Below are positions 18,767 through 27,787 of a stretch of 64,000 nucleotides of DNA, piece by piece. Positions within the stretch are counted from its first letter, which is position 1; each line of letters begins with the position of its first letter. A model generated the notes under the pieces. The model made no database searches. It was not told the origin of the DNA and was given only the letters and a program-made list of their open reading frames with translations. The translations under genes were made by a program, and so were the position numbers. Source of the DNA: Betaproteobacteria bacterium (GTDB lineage: Bacteria; Pseudomonadota; Gammaproteobacteria; Burkholderiales; Casimicrobiaceae); the NCBI GenBank assembly GCA_029884335.1, contig JAOUIA010000003.1, positions 1-64,000 on the forward strand, written 5' to 3'.

Positions 18767-18919
18767 CCCTCACCCCCGACCCCTCTCCCCGCTTGCGCGG
18801 GGCGAGGGGAGCATGAGCCCTCACCCCCGAGCCCCCTCCCCGCTTGCGCGGGGCGAGGGGAGCATGAGCCCTCACCCCCGACCCCCCTCCCCGCTTGCGA
18901 TGGGCAAGGGGAGTACGAG
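18767..18919. repeat. Three tandem copies of a 51-bp palindromic unit between ntrB and ntrC
   Basis: The units 18767-18817, 18818-18868 and 18869-18919 begin CCCTCACCCCCGA and contain the hairpin CTCCCCGCTTGCGCGGGGCGAGGGGAG in broken form (CTCCCCGC ... GCGGGGcGAGGGGAG). The third copy is diverged (TTGCGATGGGCAAGG). Each unit can fold, so the RNA between ntrB and ntrC carries three stable hairpins. The inverted repeat at 22996 shares the core. Confidence 0.9.
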
Positions 18920-18979
18920 CCCGCAGGGCCGTCCCGAGGGCGAACGAGCCCCGCAGCGCGCAGCGCGGAGGGTAGTCCA

Positions 18980-20455
<1,476 letters not shown>

Positions 20456-20471
20456 CGGCGCGCGCGGGCGC

Positions 20472-22154
20472 TCAGGGTCCCGCGAGCTTCGCCAGCGCGC
20501 GGTTGAGCTCGCGCAACGCAGCGGCCTGCGGCCCGGGCTTGCCTTCGAGCGTGCGGATGCGCGAGTGCTGGACGTGGTGATACAGCTCGATGCGGTCGAG
20601 CTCGACGCCGTCCTGCGCGACGATCTCGAGGCGGAACTCGGGAGCGAGCGGGGCGGCTGCGCAGCGACGCTCCGCGACCGCGCCGAATTCCAGCGCGACC
20701 GGCGCGGGCAGCCCGTTCGCGCGCACGCCTGCGGTCGCGGAAGCGAGCGCGCGCCCGACCATGCACAGGGTTCCGGTGCTGCCGCGCTCGAATCCGGTCT
20801 CGCGCCCCGTGGCGACGATCGCCTGCGCCACGCCCGCTCCCGCCGCAAGCCGTAGGACCGCGGCGCCGTCGGGCTCTGCCGCGACGCTCGCCGCGCCGCG
20901 CGCCTCCCATCCGGCGAGCCCGCGCTGGAAGCCGGGGTTGTAGAGGATGTTCGCCGCGTAGTCCTCGTCGAGCCACAGCGCGTAGCCGGCCCCGTGGCGC
21001 GCGAGCACCTCCGCCGCGCCGGCGAGCATCGCGTCGTACTCTTCCTCGGCGAGGCGCGTGTTCGTGCTGAACTCCGGCGTGTTGTCGAAGAAGTTGAACT
21101 GATCGACGAACAACCCGTCGCGCGGGTTCTGCGCGGCTGTCAGCTCGAGCAGCCGCGCGAATCGACTGAGCGCGCTCCGCGCGTCGGTCACGTCGCCGGC
21201 ATTGGGCATGCCCCACGCGACCGCGTAGTAGAGCGTCGCGACCTCCGCGCCCGCGCGGCCGGTGACGCTCGGATGGCGGTGCCACTCGGCCCGCTCGCCC
21301 TGCGTCCACACCGGATCCCAGTCGACGCGCTCCTCGAACGAGAGGCCGGGGAATCGCGCACGCGCCGGCAGGAAGAAGCGCTCGGCCAGCATGTCGTCCC
21401 ACCACGCGAGCACGTACTCGTAGGCGGGGCTGCGACGCTCCGGAAGCGGCACCTCGTCCCAGGTCGCGAACGCTCGCCCGTAGCGTGCCGCGACCGCGGC
21501 GAGATCGTGGCGCTCGCGCAGCCAGCCGGCGTAGACGCTCCGCAAGCCCGGATCGTCTCTGCTGGGCTCGGCGCCGAGCAGGTTGAACGGGTGCAGGTCC
21601 TCCCACGACAGGAAGGCGAGCCGGAAGTTCGGCGCGCTGCAGACGCGACGGCACACCTCCTCGACGAACGCGAGCCAGGCATGGTGGACGGCAGCGTCGT
21701 GGAACGCCGCGTCGACGCGCACCGCGTTCGGCATCTCGGCGTCGGGCCGGAACGACCAGATGAAGCCGACGCGCAGCACAACGCGCAGCCCGTGGTCGGC
21801 GGCCTTGCCGACCAGCAGCGCGAGGTCGCGGAACGCCCGCTCGTCGAACGCCGGCGCGGGTGTGAGGCGCGGCTGGAACTCGGGCCACGAGACGGCGAGC
21901 ACGACCGCGTTGAAGCCCTGCGCGCGGATGCGCGCGTAGTCGGCGTCGATGCGCGACGGATCGAGCCCGTCCCAGAACGACTTCGGGTAGCCGCCGGCCC
22001 AGTAGTGCGTCGCGCGCAGCGTGGCGATGCCGCCGCGCTGCTCGGCCCGCGTCGCCAGCACCCAGGCCGCGAGGGCGAGCAGGGCGCACGCCGCGACGGC
22101 CAGCGCGACGACGAGCGCGCGCGGGACGGCGGGCGCACGGCCCGGCCCGGTCAA
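20472..22154 (-). CDS. Membrane-anchored glycosidase-like TIM-barrel protein, 560 aa
   Basis: An N-terminal transmembrane anchor (about residues 12-33) precedes a large extracytoplasmic part. Residues 45-400 look like a beta/alpha barrel of the cellulase/beta-galactosidase type: THYWAGGYPKSFWDGLDP, FNAVVLAVSWPEFQP, GLRVVLRVGFIWSF, LAFLSWEDLHPFN (possible acid/base Glu) and GLFVDQFNFFDNTPE. The last 150 residues resemble a carbohydrate-binding beta-sandwich (NPGFQRGLAGWEARG). No named GH family was recognised and catalytic residues are a guess. It follows xth on the minus strand but shows no functional link. Confidence 0.65.
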   Translation of the reverse strand: MTGPGRAPAVPRALVVALAVAACALLALAAWVLATRAEQRGGIATLRATHYWAGGYPKSFWDGLDPSRIDADYARIRAQGFNAVVLAVSWPEFQPRLTPAPAFDERAFRDLALLVGKAADHGLRVVLRVGFIWSFRPDAEMPNAVRVDAAFHDAAVHHAWLAFVEEVCRRVCSAPNFRLAFLSWEDLHPFNLLGAEPSRDDPGLRSVYAGWLRERHDLAAVAARYGRAFATWDEVPLPERRSPAYEYVLAWWDDMLAERFFLPARARFPGLSFEERVDWDPVWTQGERAEWHRHPSVTGRAGAEVATLYYAVAWGMPNAGDVTDARSALSRFARLLELTAAQNPRDGLFVDQFNFFDNTPEFSTNTRLAEEEYDAMLAGAAEVLARHGAGYALWLDEDYAANILYNPGFQRGLAGWEARGAASVAAEPDGAAVLRLAAGAGVAQAIVATGRETGFERGSTGTLCMVGRALASATAGVRANGLPAPVALEFGAVAERRCAAAPLAPEFRLEIVAQDGVELDRIELYHHVQHSRIRTLEGKPGPQAAALRELNRALAKLAGP

Positions 22155-22194
22155 TGCCGGTCTCTCACGCTTGCGGCTGGCGCCGCCCGGCCGC

Positions 22195-22971
22195 TCATGG
22201 ATCGGCGAGCTCGGCGATCACCGGCGCGTGGTCCGAGGGCTTCTCGCCCTTGCGCTCGTTGCGGTCGATGCGCGCCGCGGTGCAGCGCCGCGCGAGCGCG
22301 GGCGACAGGAGCACGTGGTCGATCCGCAGGCCGCGGTTCTTCGGGAACGCCAGCATGCGGTAGTCCCACCAGCTGAACGCGTTCGGCGGCTGGTCGAACA
22401 GGCGGAAGCTGTCGACCAGCCCCAGCGCGATCCAGTCGCGGAACTGCGCGCGCTCGGGCTCCGAGAACAGCACCTGGCCTTCCCACGCGGCAGGGTCGTG
22501 CACGTCGCGCGGTTCCGGCGCGATGTTCATGTCGCCGCAGAACGCGAGCTGCGCGTGCGCCGACAGCGCGTCGCGCAGCATCGCGGTGGCCGCGGCGCAC
22601 CACGCGAGCTTGTAGGCGTACTTGTCGCTGCCGACCTCCTGCCCGTTCGGCACGTACGCGCAGATGACGCGCACGCCGGCGACGGTGGCGGCGATCATGC
22701 GCTTCTGCTCGTCGGCGAAGCCCGGCAGGCCCGCGGCGACGTCCGTTGCCGCGAGCCCGTCGCGCACCAGCAGCGCGACGCCGTTGTAGGTCTTCTGTCC
22801 CGAGGCGTGCGACGCGTAGCCGGCCGCGCGCAGCTCTGCGTGCGGAAACCGGGCGTCCTCGAGCTTGGTCTCCTGCAGGCAGACGACGTCGGGGCGGTGC
22901 GCCGCGAGCCACGCGAGGAGGCGCGGCAGGCGCACGTTCAGCGAGTTGACGTTCCAGGTGACGAGCTTCAC
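22195..22971 (-). CDS. xth: Exodeoxyribonuclease III
   Basis: A 258-residue DNA-repair enzyme (AP endonuclease and 3'-5' exonuclease). Motifs in order: [21 protein letters not shown] with the metal-binding Glu, [38 protein letters not shown] and the terminal SDHAPV with the catalytic His. The start is a GTG at 22971. A large inverted repeat lies between it and the next gene upstream. Confidence 0.96.
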   Translation of the reverse strand: MKLVTWNVNSLNVRLPRLLAWLAAHRPDVVCLQETKLEDARFPHAELRAAGYASHASGQKTYNGVALLVRDGLAATDVAAGLPGFADEQKRMIAATVAGVRVICAYVPNGQEVGSDKYAYKLAWCAAATAMLRDALSAHAQLAFCGDMNIAPEPRDVHDPAAWEGQVLFSEPERAQFRDWIALGLVDSFRLFDQPPNAFSWWDYRMLAFPKNRGLRIDHVLLSPALARRCTAARIDRNERKGEKPSDHAPVIAELADP

Positions 22972-22995
22972 GGCGCGATTGTACGCAGCGCCGTT

Positions 22996-23153
22996 CCCTC
23001 ACCCCCGGCCCCTCTCCCCGTGACGGCGGGCGAGGGGAGACCACCACTCCCCTCTCCCGCCGTCACGGGGAGAGGGGCCGGGGGTGAGGGCCGTCAGGCG
23101 GGAGAGGGGCCGGGGGTGAGGGCCGTCAGGCGGGAGAGGGGAGGGGGTGAGGG
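22996..23153. repeat. 44-bp-arm inverted repeat with two extra partial repeats
   Basis: Arm 22996-23039 (begins CCCTCACCCCCGGCCCCTCT) and arm 23047-23090 are reverse complements with about one mismatch, separated by seven bases. Two shorter direct copies of the right end follow (about 23091-23123 and 23124-23153), each ending GGGGGTGAGGG. The CCCTCACCCCCGRCCCCTC core is shared with the ntrB-ntrC tandem repeat, so both belong to one family of palindromic repeats. Confidence 0.9.
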
Positions 23154-23714
23154 CTACCGCGGCGCCGCGGCCGTGCGCGGCGGCTCTTCCGCGCTCTCGC
23201 CCGGCTTGACCGGGGTGTTGCGCCGGGGTGCCGACTTGGGGTAGCCGGCCTGGTCGAGCATCGCGTTCCACTGCGACTCGCCGAAGCCCTTCGCGACGAG
23301 CTTGTCGCCGACCTGCAGCACCGGCGCCTGCAGCTCGCCCGTGAGCTGCTGCAGCTTCTGCGCGTTGTTGCCGTCCTCGACGTTGATCGTCGTGTGCGGG
23401 ACGCCGCGCCGGTTGAGCAGCGCCGCCGCGCGGTCGCAGGCTTCGCCGCAGGCGAACGTGTACAGCGTCACCGGGTAGCGCTCGGTCGCCTGCTGCAGCG
23501 CGAGCGGCATCGTCGAGGTCTCGATCGTGTTGCCGGCGACGCGCTTCGATTGCAGGTCCTTCACCTGGCCGGTCGGCGCGCGGTCGGAGTAGACGGTGCG
23601 GCCGTCCGCATCGATGTAGCGATAGACCTGCCGCTCCTGGGCCGCGGCGGCGGCGGCGAGCGCGAAGGCGAGGACGCCGCACAGGCCGGCGGCGGGCAAT
23701 GGCAGGCGTTGCAT
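23154..23714 (-). CDS. Exported DUF4124 plus glutaredoxin-like protein, 186 aa
   Basis: After a signal peptide (cleavage near AAAAAQ) comes a short DUF4124 segment, VYRYIDADGRTVYSDRAPTG, typical of periplasmic proteins that begin with a Tyr-rich strand. Residues about 80-155 form a glutaredoxin fold: VTLYTFACGEACDRAAALLNRRGVPHTTINVED. The cysteines are spaced CxxxC rather than CxxC, which is usual in this subfamily and leaves the redox activity uncertain. The tail is Pro/Ala-rich. It ends within the repeat block. Confidence 0.8.
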   Translation of the reverse strand: MQRLPLPAAGLCGVLAFALAAAAAAQERQVYRYIDADGRTVYSDRAPTGQVKDLQSKRVAGNTIETSTMPLALQQATERYPVTLYTFACGEACDRAAALLNRRGVPHTTINVEDGNNAQKLQQLTGELQAPVLQVGDKLVAKGFGESQWNAMLDQAGYPKSAPRRNTPVKPGESAEEPPRTAAAPR

Positions 23715-23725
23715 CGGACCTCCCG

Positions 23726-25798
23726 TCAGGGCGACGATGACGTTGTCATGCCATTATGGCGCAGGAGCGCGTCGATTTGGGGGGGCCTGCCGCGGAAGGC
23801 GACGAACGACTCGAGCGCCGGCCGGCTGCCTCCCCGGGCGAGGACCTCGTCGCGGAAGCGGGCGCCGGCCTCGGGCGACAGGACGCCCACCTCCTCGAAC
23901 AGGCTGAACGCGTCGGCGGAGAGCACTTCCGCCCACTTGTAGCTGTAGTAGCCGGCCGCGTAGCCGCCGGCGAAGACGTGGCCGAAGGCGTGCATGAAGC
24001 GGTCGTAGTCGGGGCGTGGCACGACCGCAACTTCCCGACGAACGGCAGCCAGCAGCGCCTGCGCGTCGGCGTGGGGGCCGCCCCGGCCGGGCAGGTACTC
24101 CGTGTGCAGCAGCATGTCGAACAGGGCGAACTCGACCTGCCGCAGCGTGCCCATCCCGGTCTGGAAGTTCTTCGCCGCGATCATGCGGTCGAAGAGCGCG
24201 CGCGGCAGCTTCTCGCCCGTGCGGACGTGCGCGGTCATCGACTGCAGCACGTCCCACTCCCAGCACCAGTTCTCCATGATCTGCGAGGGCAGCTCGACCG
24301 CGTCCCACTCGACGCCCTCGAGGCCCGACGCGCCCGGCACGTCCACGCCGGTCAGCAGCAGGTGCAGGCCGTGGCCGAACTCGTGGAACATCGTCTCGAC
24401 CTCGCGGTGCGTGAGCAGGGAGGGCTGCGCCACGCCGCCGACGGTCGCAGGCGGGGAGAAGTTGCAGGTGAGGAACGCCACCGGGTGCTGCGCGCGGCCG
24501 CCCGCGCGTCGGCGGTTGATCGCATCGTCCATCCACGCGCCACTCTGCTTGTCCTCGCGCGCGAAGAGATCGAGGAAGAACTGCCCGACGAGCGAGCCGT
24601 CGGCGCCGACGACGTCGAAGAAGCGGACGTCGGGGTGCCATGCCGGCGCCCGCGAGGCGCGGATCGTCACTCCGTAGAGCGTGCGCGTCAGGTCGAAGAG
24701 GCCGGCGAGCACGCGCTCCGCGGGAAAGTACTCGCGGACCTCCTGGTCGGAGAACGCGTAGCGAGCCTGGCGCAGCTTCTCCGCCGCGTACGCGAAGTCC
24801 CAGGGCTGCGGGTCGGCGATGCGAAGCTCGCTGCGGGCGAATTCGACGAGCTCGGCGAAGTCGCGCTCGGCGAACGGGCGCGCGCGGCTCGCGAGGTCGC
24901 GGACGAACGCGATCACCTCGGCCGGCGAGCCGGCCATCTTCGCCTCCAGCGAGACCTCGGCGAAGTTGCCGTACCCGAGCAGCTGCGCCTCCTCGGCGCG
25001 CAGGGCGAGTATCCGCTCGATGATCGCGCTGTTGTCGTGCGCGGGGTCGGCGCCGAGGTCGGAGGCCAGCGTGGCGTAGCCGCGGTGCACGCGCTCGCGC
25101 ACGGCGCGGTCGTCGGCGTACTGCATCACCGCCAGGTAGCAGGGCATGCGCAGCGTCAGCTTGCAGCCTTCGCGCCCCTCGGCCGCCGCCTCGGCGCGCG
25201 CGTTCGCCACGGCGTCCGCAGGCATGCCGGCCAGCGCGTCTTCGCCGGCGTACAGCGCCCACGCGTTCGTCGCGTCGAGCACGTTGTCGTCGAACTTCGC
25301 CGACAGGTTGGCGAGCTCTTCCTGAACCTCCTTGAAGCGCAGCTTCTGCGCTTCGGGAAGCTCCGCGCCGCCGAGCCGGAAGTCGCGCAGCTCGTTGCCG
25401 ATCACGCGCTGTTGCGCCGCGTCGAGCGCGGCGAACTCCGTCGACGCCGCGATCGCCTTGTACTTCGCGTACAGGCGTTCGTCCTGGCCGATGTCGGTGT
25501 GCAGCGCGGTCACCTTGGGCAGGCTGCCGTTGTACGCGTCGCGCAGCTCGGGCGTGCTGACCACCGCGTTCAGGTGGCGCACCGCGCTCCATGCGCGATC
25601 GAGGCGGTCCAGTACGTCGGCGATCGGCGCGGCGACGTTGTCCCAGTGCGCGGGGGCGGCGCCGGCGGCCACGCGCTCGACCGTCGCGCGCGTTTCGGCG
25701 ATCAGCGCCTCGATCGCGGGCTCGACGTGCGCAGGAAGGATCGCGTCGAAGCGCGGCAGTCCGTCGAGGTCGAGCAGCGGGTTGTCGGTGGGTTTCAT
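23726..25798 (-). CDS. prlC: Oligopeptidase A (M3 family)
   Basis: A 690-residue cytosolic zinc metallopeptidase that degrades short peptides, including cleaved signal peptides. The catalytic motif FHEFGHGLHLLL (HExxH) is near residue 475, with the downstream Glu in SQIMENW. The N-terminal helical domain (LPRFDAILPAHVEPAIEALIAE) is typical of OpdA. Length is normal. Its start overlaps the murU stop (ATGA). Confidence 0.96.
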   Translation of the reverse strand: MKPTDNPLLDLDGLPRFDAILPAHVEPAIEALIAETRATVERVAAGAAPAHWDNVAAPIADVLDRLDRAWSAVRHLNAVVSTPELRDAYNGSLPKVTALHTDIGQDERLYAKYKAIAASTEFAALDAAQQRVIGNELRDFRLGGAELPEAQKLRFKEVQEELANLSAKFDDNVLDATNAWALYAGEDALAGMPADAVANARAEAAAEGREGCKLTLRMPCYLAVMQYADDRAVRERVHRGYATLASDLGADPAHDNSAIIERILALRAEEAQLLGYGNFAEVSLEAKMAGSPAEVIAFVRDLASRARPFAERDFAELVEFARSELRIADPQPWDFAYAAEKLRQARYAFSDQEVREYFPAERVLAGLFDLTRTLYGVTIRASRAPAWHPDVRFFDVVGADGSLVGQFFLDLFAREDKQSGAWMDDAINRRRAGGRAQHPVAFLTCNFSPPATVGGVAQPSLLTHREVETMFHEFGHGLHLLLTGVDVPGASGLEGVEWDAVELPSQIMENWCWEWDVLQSMTAHVRTGEKLPRALFDRMIAAKNFQTGMGTLRQVEFALFDMLLHTEYLPGRGGPHADAQALLAAVRREVAVVPRPDYDRFMHAFGHVFAGGYAAGYYSYKWAEVLSADAFSLFEEVGVLSPEAGARFRDEVLARGGSRPALESFVAFRGRPPQIDALLRHNGMTTSSSP

Positions 25799-26496
25799 CG
25801 TCTGTCTTCCTTCAGGGCAGCGTCCAGCCGCGCGAGGTCGTCGGGCGTGCCGACGTTCTCCCACGGCCCGTCGTAGCGTTCGCCGGCGACGAGCCCGCGT
25901 CCGATCCACTCGCGCAGGAGCGGGCCGAGCGCGATCCTCGCGTGGCGCGGCAGCGCGGCGAACAGCGCGGTGTCGTACACGCCGATGTTGCCGTAGGTGA
26001 GCCGCGGCTCGCCGTCCGGCACGAGGCGAGCGTCCCGCAGCGCGAAGTCGCCGCGCGGATGGTACGCCGGATTGGGCACCATCACGAGGTGGACGCGCGG
26101 CGCGGCCGCATTGGCGGCCATCGCCTCCGCGACCGGACGCAGGCGCGAGTAGTCGTAGCCGGTCCACACGTCCCCGGACACGACCAGCGCCGGCCCGGGG
26201 GGAAGCAGCGGCAGCGCCGTCGCGATGCCGCCCGCGGCTTCCAGCGGCGTGTCCTCGCGCGACCACCGCACGCGCGCCCCGAAGCGCGCGCCATCGCCGA
26301 TCGCCTCCACGAGGCGCTCGGCGAGGTGCGAGGCGTTGATCGCGACGTCGGCGAAGCCGGCGCGCGCCAGCGCGCGCAGCTGGCGGACGATCAGCGGCTC
26401 GCCGCCGACGGCGAGCAGCGGCTTCGGGCAGGCGTCCGACAGCGGCCGCATGCGCTCGCCGCGACCGGCCGCGAGGATCATCGCGCCGATGGCCAT
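25795..26496 (-). CDS. murU: N-acetylmuramate alpha-1-phosphate uridylyltransferase-like nucleotidyltransferase
   Basis: A 233-residue sugar-1-phosphate nucleotidyltransferase. The signature AMILAAGRGERMRPLSDACPKPLL is at the N-terminus, the metal-binding Asp lies in VVSGDVWTGYD, and LTYGNIGVYD is typical of the group. It is preceded with a one-base overlap by an amgK-like kinase, the arrangement of the Pseudomonas MurNAc-recycling pair, in which MurU makes UDP-MurNAc. The same fold occurs in LPS sugar nucleotide enzymes, but the context favours MurU. Confidence 0.88.
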   Translation of the reverse strand: MAIGAMILAAGRGERMRPLSDACPKPLLAVGGEPLIVRQLRALARAGFADVAINASHLAERLVEAIGDGARFGARVRWSREDTPLEAAGGIATALPLLPPGPALVVSGDVWTGYDYSRLRPVAEAMAANAAAPRVHLVMVPNPAYHPRGDFALRDARLVPDGEPRLTYGNIGVYDTALFAALPRHARIALGPLLREWIGRGLVAGERYDGPWENVGTPDDLARLDAALKEDRR

Positions 26497-27530
26497 CAGA
26501 ACGTGTAGCCCGCCGCGGCGACCGTGCCGTCGAGACGGTCGAGCAGCCGCGCAAGCGGCGCGAGCTCGCGGTAGCGGTTGGCGACCGGCTTCGCGTAGGC
26601 GAGGAAGCGCGGCGTGTCCTCGACGTAGCCCGACTTGCCGTCGCGGTGGCGCAGGCGCGCGAAGATGCCCAGCACCTTGAGGTGCCGCTGCAGCCCCATC
26701 CACTCCAGCGCGCGAAAGAACGCGTGGAAGTCCGGGTCGACGGGGAGGCCGGCGCGCTTCGCCTTCTCCCAGTAGCGGATCGCGCCGTCGAGGAACGTCG
26801 CCTCGTCCCAGGAGAGGAAGGCGTCCTTGTACAGGCACACGCAGTCGTAGGTGATCGGCCCCTCCACCGCGTCCTGGAAGTCGAGTACGCCGGGGTTGGG
26901 CGCGCTCACCATCAGGTTGCGCGGCATGAAGTCGCGGTGCACGAACACGCGCGGCTGCGCGAGGTGGTCGGCGACGAGCAGGTCGAACACGCGCGCGAGG
27001 CCGTCGCGCTCGTCGCCGGAGAGCTTCGCGCCGAGGTGCGCGCCGACGTACCACTCGGGAAACAGCGCGAGCTCGCGGCGCAGCAGCGCGTCGTCGTAAG
27101 GCGGGAGCACGCCGGGCCGCGTCGCGAGCTGCCAGCGCACCAGCGCGTCGGTCGCGTCGTCGAAGAGCGCGGCGTCGAAGCCGCGGCGCAGCGCGGCGAG
27201 GTAGGTCGTCTCGCCGAGGTCGGTGAGCAAGAGAAAGCCGCGCTCGAGGTCCTGCGCCAGCACCCGCGGCGCGTGCACGCCGGCCTCGCCGAGAAGTGCC
27301 GCCACCTTGACGAACGGGCGGCAGTCCTCGCGCGGCGGCGGTGCGTCCATCGCGATCAGCGTCCGCTGCCCGAGCGCGCTTGCCGCGGGGGTCACGCGGA
27401 AGTAACGCCGGAAGCTCGCGTCGGCGGAAGCGCTCGCGTACGCGAAGTCGCGCGTGCGAAGCGTCGCGGCGATCCAGCCGGTGAGGAGGGCGAGGCGCTC
27501 TTCGGCGCCGGCTGCGTCGGGTTCGGTCAT
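26496..27530 (-). CDS. amgK: Anomeric MurNAc/GlcNAc kinase AmgK (APH-type fold)
   Basis: A 344-residue aminoglycoside-phosphotransferase-fold kinase. Catalytic loop VFVHRDFMPRNLMV and the metal-binding LDFQDAVEGPITYD are in place; the N-terminal lobe has SFRRYFRV. AmgK phosphorylates MurNAc or GlcNAc at C1 so that MurU can activate it, bypassing de novo UDP-MurNAc synthesis. It is divergent from lptD with a 169-bp palindromic element between them, as the pair is also next to lptD in Pseudomonas. Confidence 0.9.
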   Translation of the reverse strand: MTEPDAAGAEERLALLTGWIAATLRTRDFAYASASADASFRRYFRVTPAASALGQRTLIAMDAPPPREDCRPFVKVAALLGEAGVHAPRVLAQDLERGFLLLTDLGETTYLAALRRGFDAALFDDATDALVRWQLATRPGVLPPYDDALLRRELALFPEWYVGAHLGAKLSGDERDGLARVFDLLVADHLAQPRVFVHRDFMPRNLMVSAPNPGVLDFQDAVEGPITYDCVCLYKDAFLSWDEATFLDGAIRYWEKAKRAGLPVDPDFHAFFRALEWMGLQRHLKVLGIFARLRHRDGKSGYVEDTPRFLAYAKPVANRYRELAPLARLLDRLDGTVAAAGYTF

Positions 27531-27574
27531 CGCGTGGCCCTGCGCGCGGGGCGCCGTGCCGCGTGCCGCAGGAG

Positions 27575-27743
27575 AGTGTAGTGAGTCGGCAGTTCGTCGG
27601 GCAATCCGGCCAGTCCGCTCCCAACCTTCGCTGCCCCTGCGCGGCAGGCGCCCAGCCTCGCCGCGCAGGAGCGTCGCGGCCGGATTGCGCGGGGCGCCTC
27701 GGCCGAGCGCAGGTTCTCCAACGAACTGCCGACTCACTACACT
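27575..27743. repeat. 169-bp palindromic element with 23-bp perfect terminal inverted repeats
   Basis: AGTGTAGTGAGTCGGCAGTT... (27575-27597) is repeated exactly in reverse complement at 27721-27743. Inside, GCAATCCGGCC (27601-27611) and GGCCGGATTGC (27678-27688) form a second inverted pair, so the whole element can fold on itself. It has no coding frame of its own and sits in the amgK/lptD promoter gap. No target-site duplication is obvious. It looks like a non-autonomous MITE or repeat cassette. Confidence 0.8.
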
Positions 27744-27748
27744 AGAAT
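27743..27748 (+). promoter_or_regulatory. Candidate -10 (TAGAAT) of lptD at the element edge
   Basis: TAGAAT begins with the last base of the palindromic element, 40 bases before the lptD start. If it is the real -10, the -35 region would be element sequence. Confidence 0.4.
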
Positions 27749-27787
27749 GCCGAGAATTCTAGCAAACGCACTTTGCGCTCCCGCCGC

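Noticed and set aside
18767-18919. CRISPR array
   Set aside because: The units are directly adjacent with no unique spacers and are internally palindromic; no cas genes are near.
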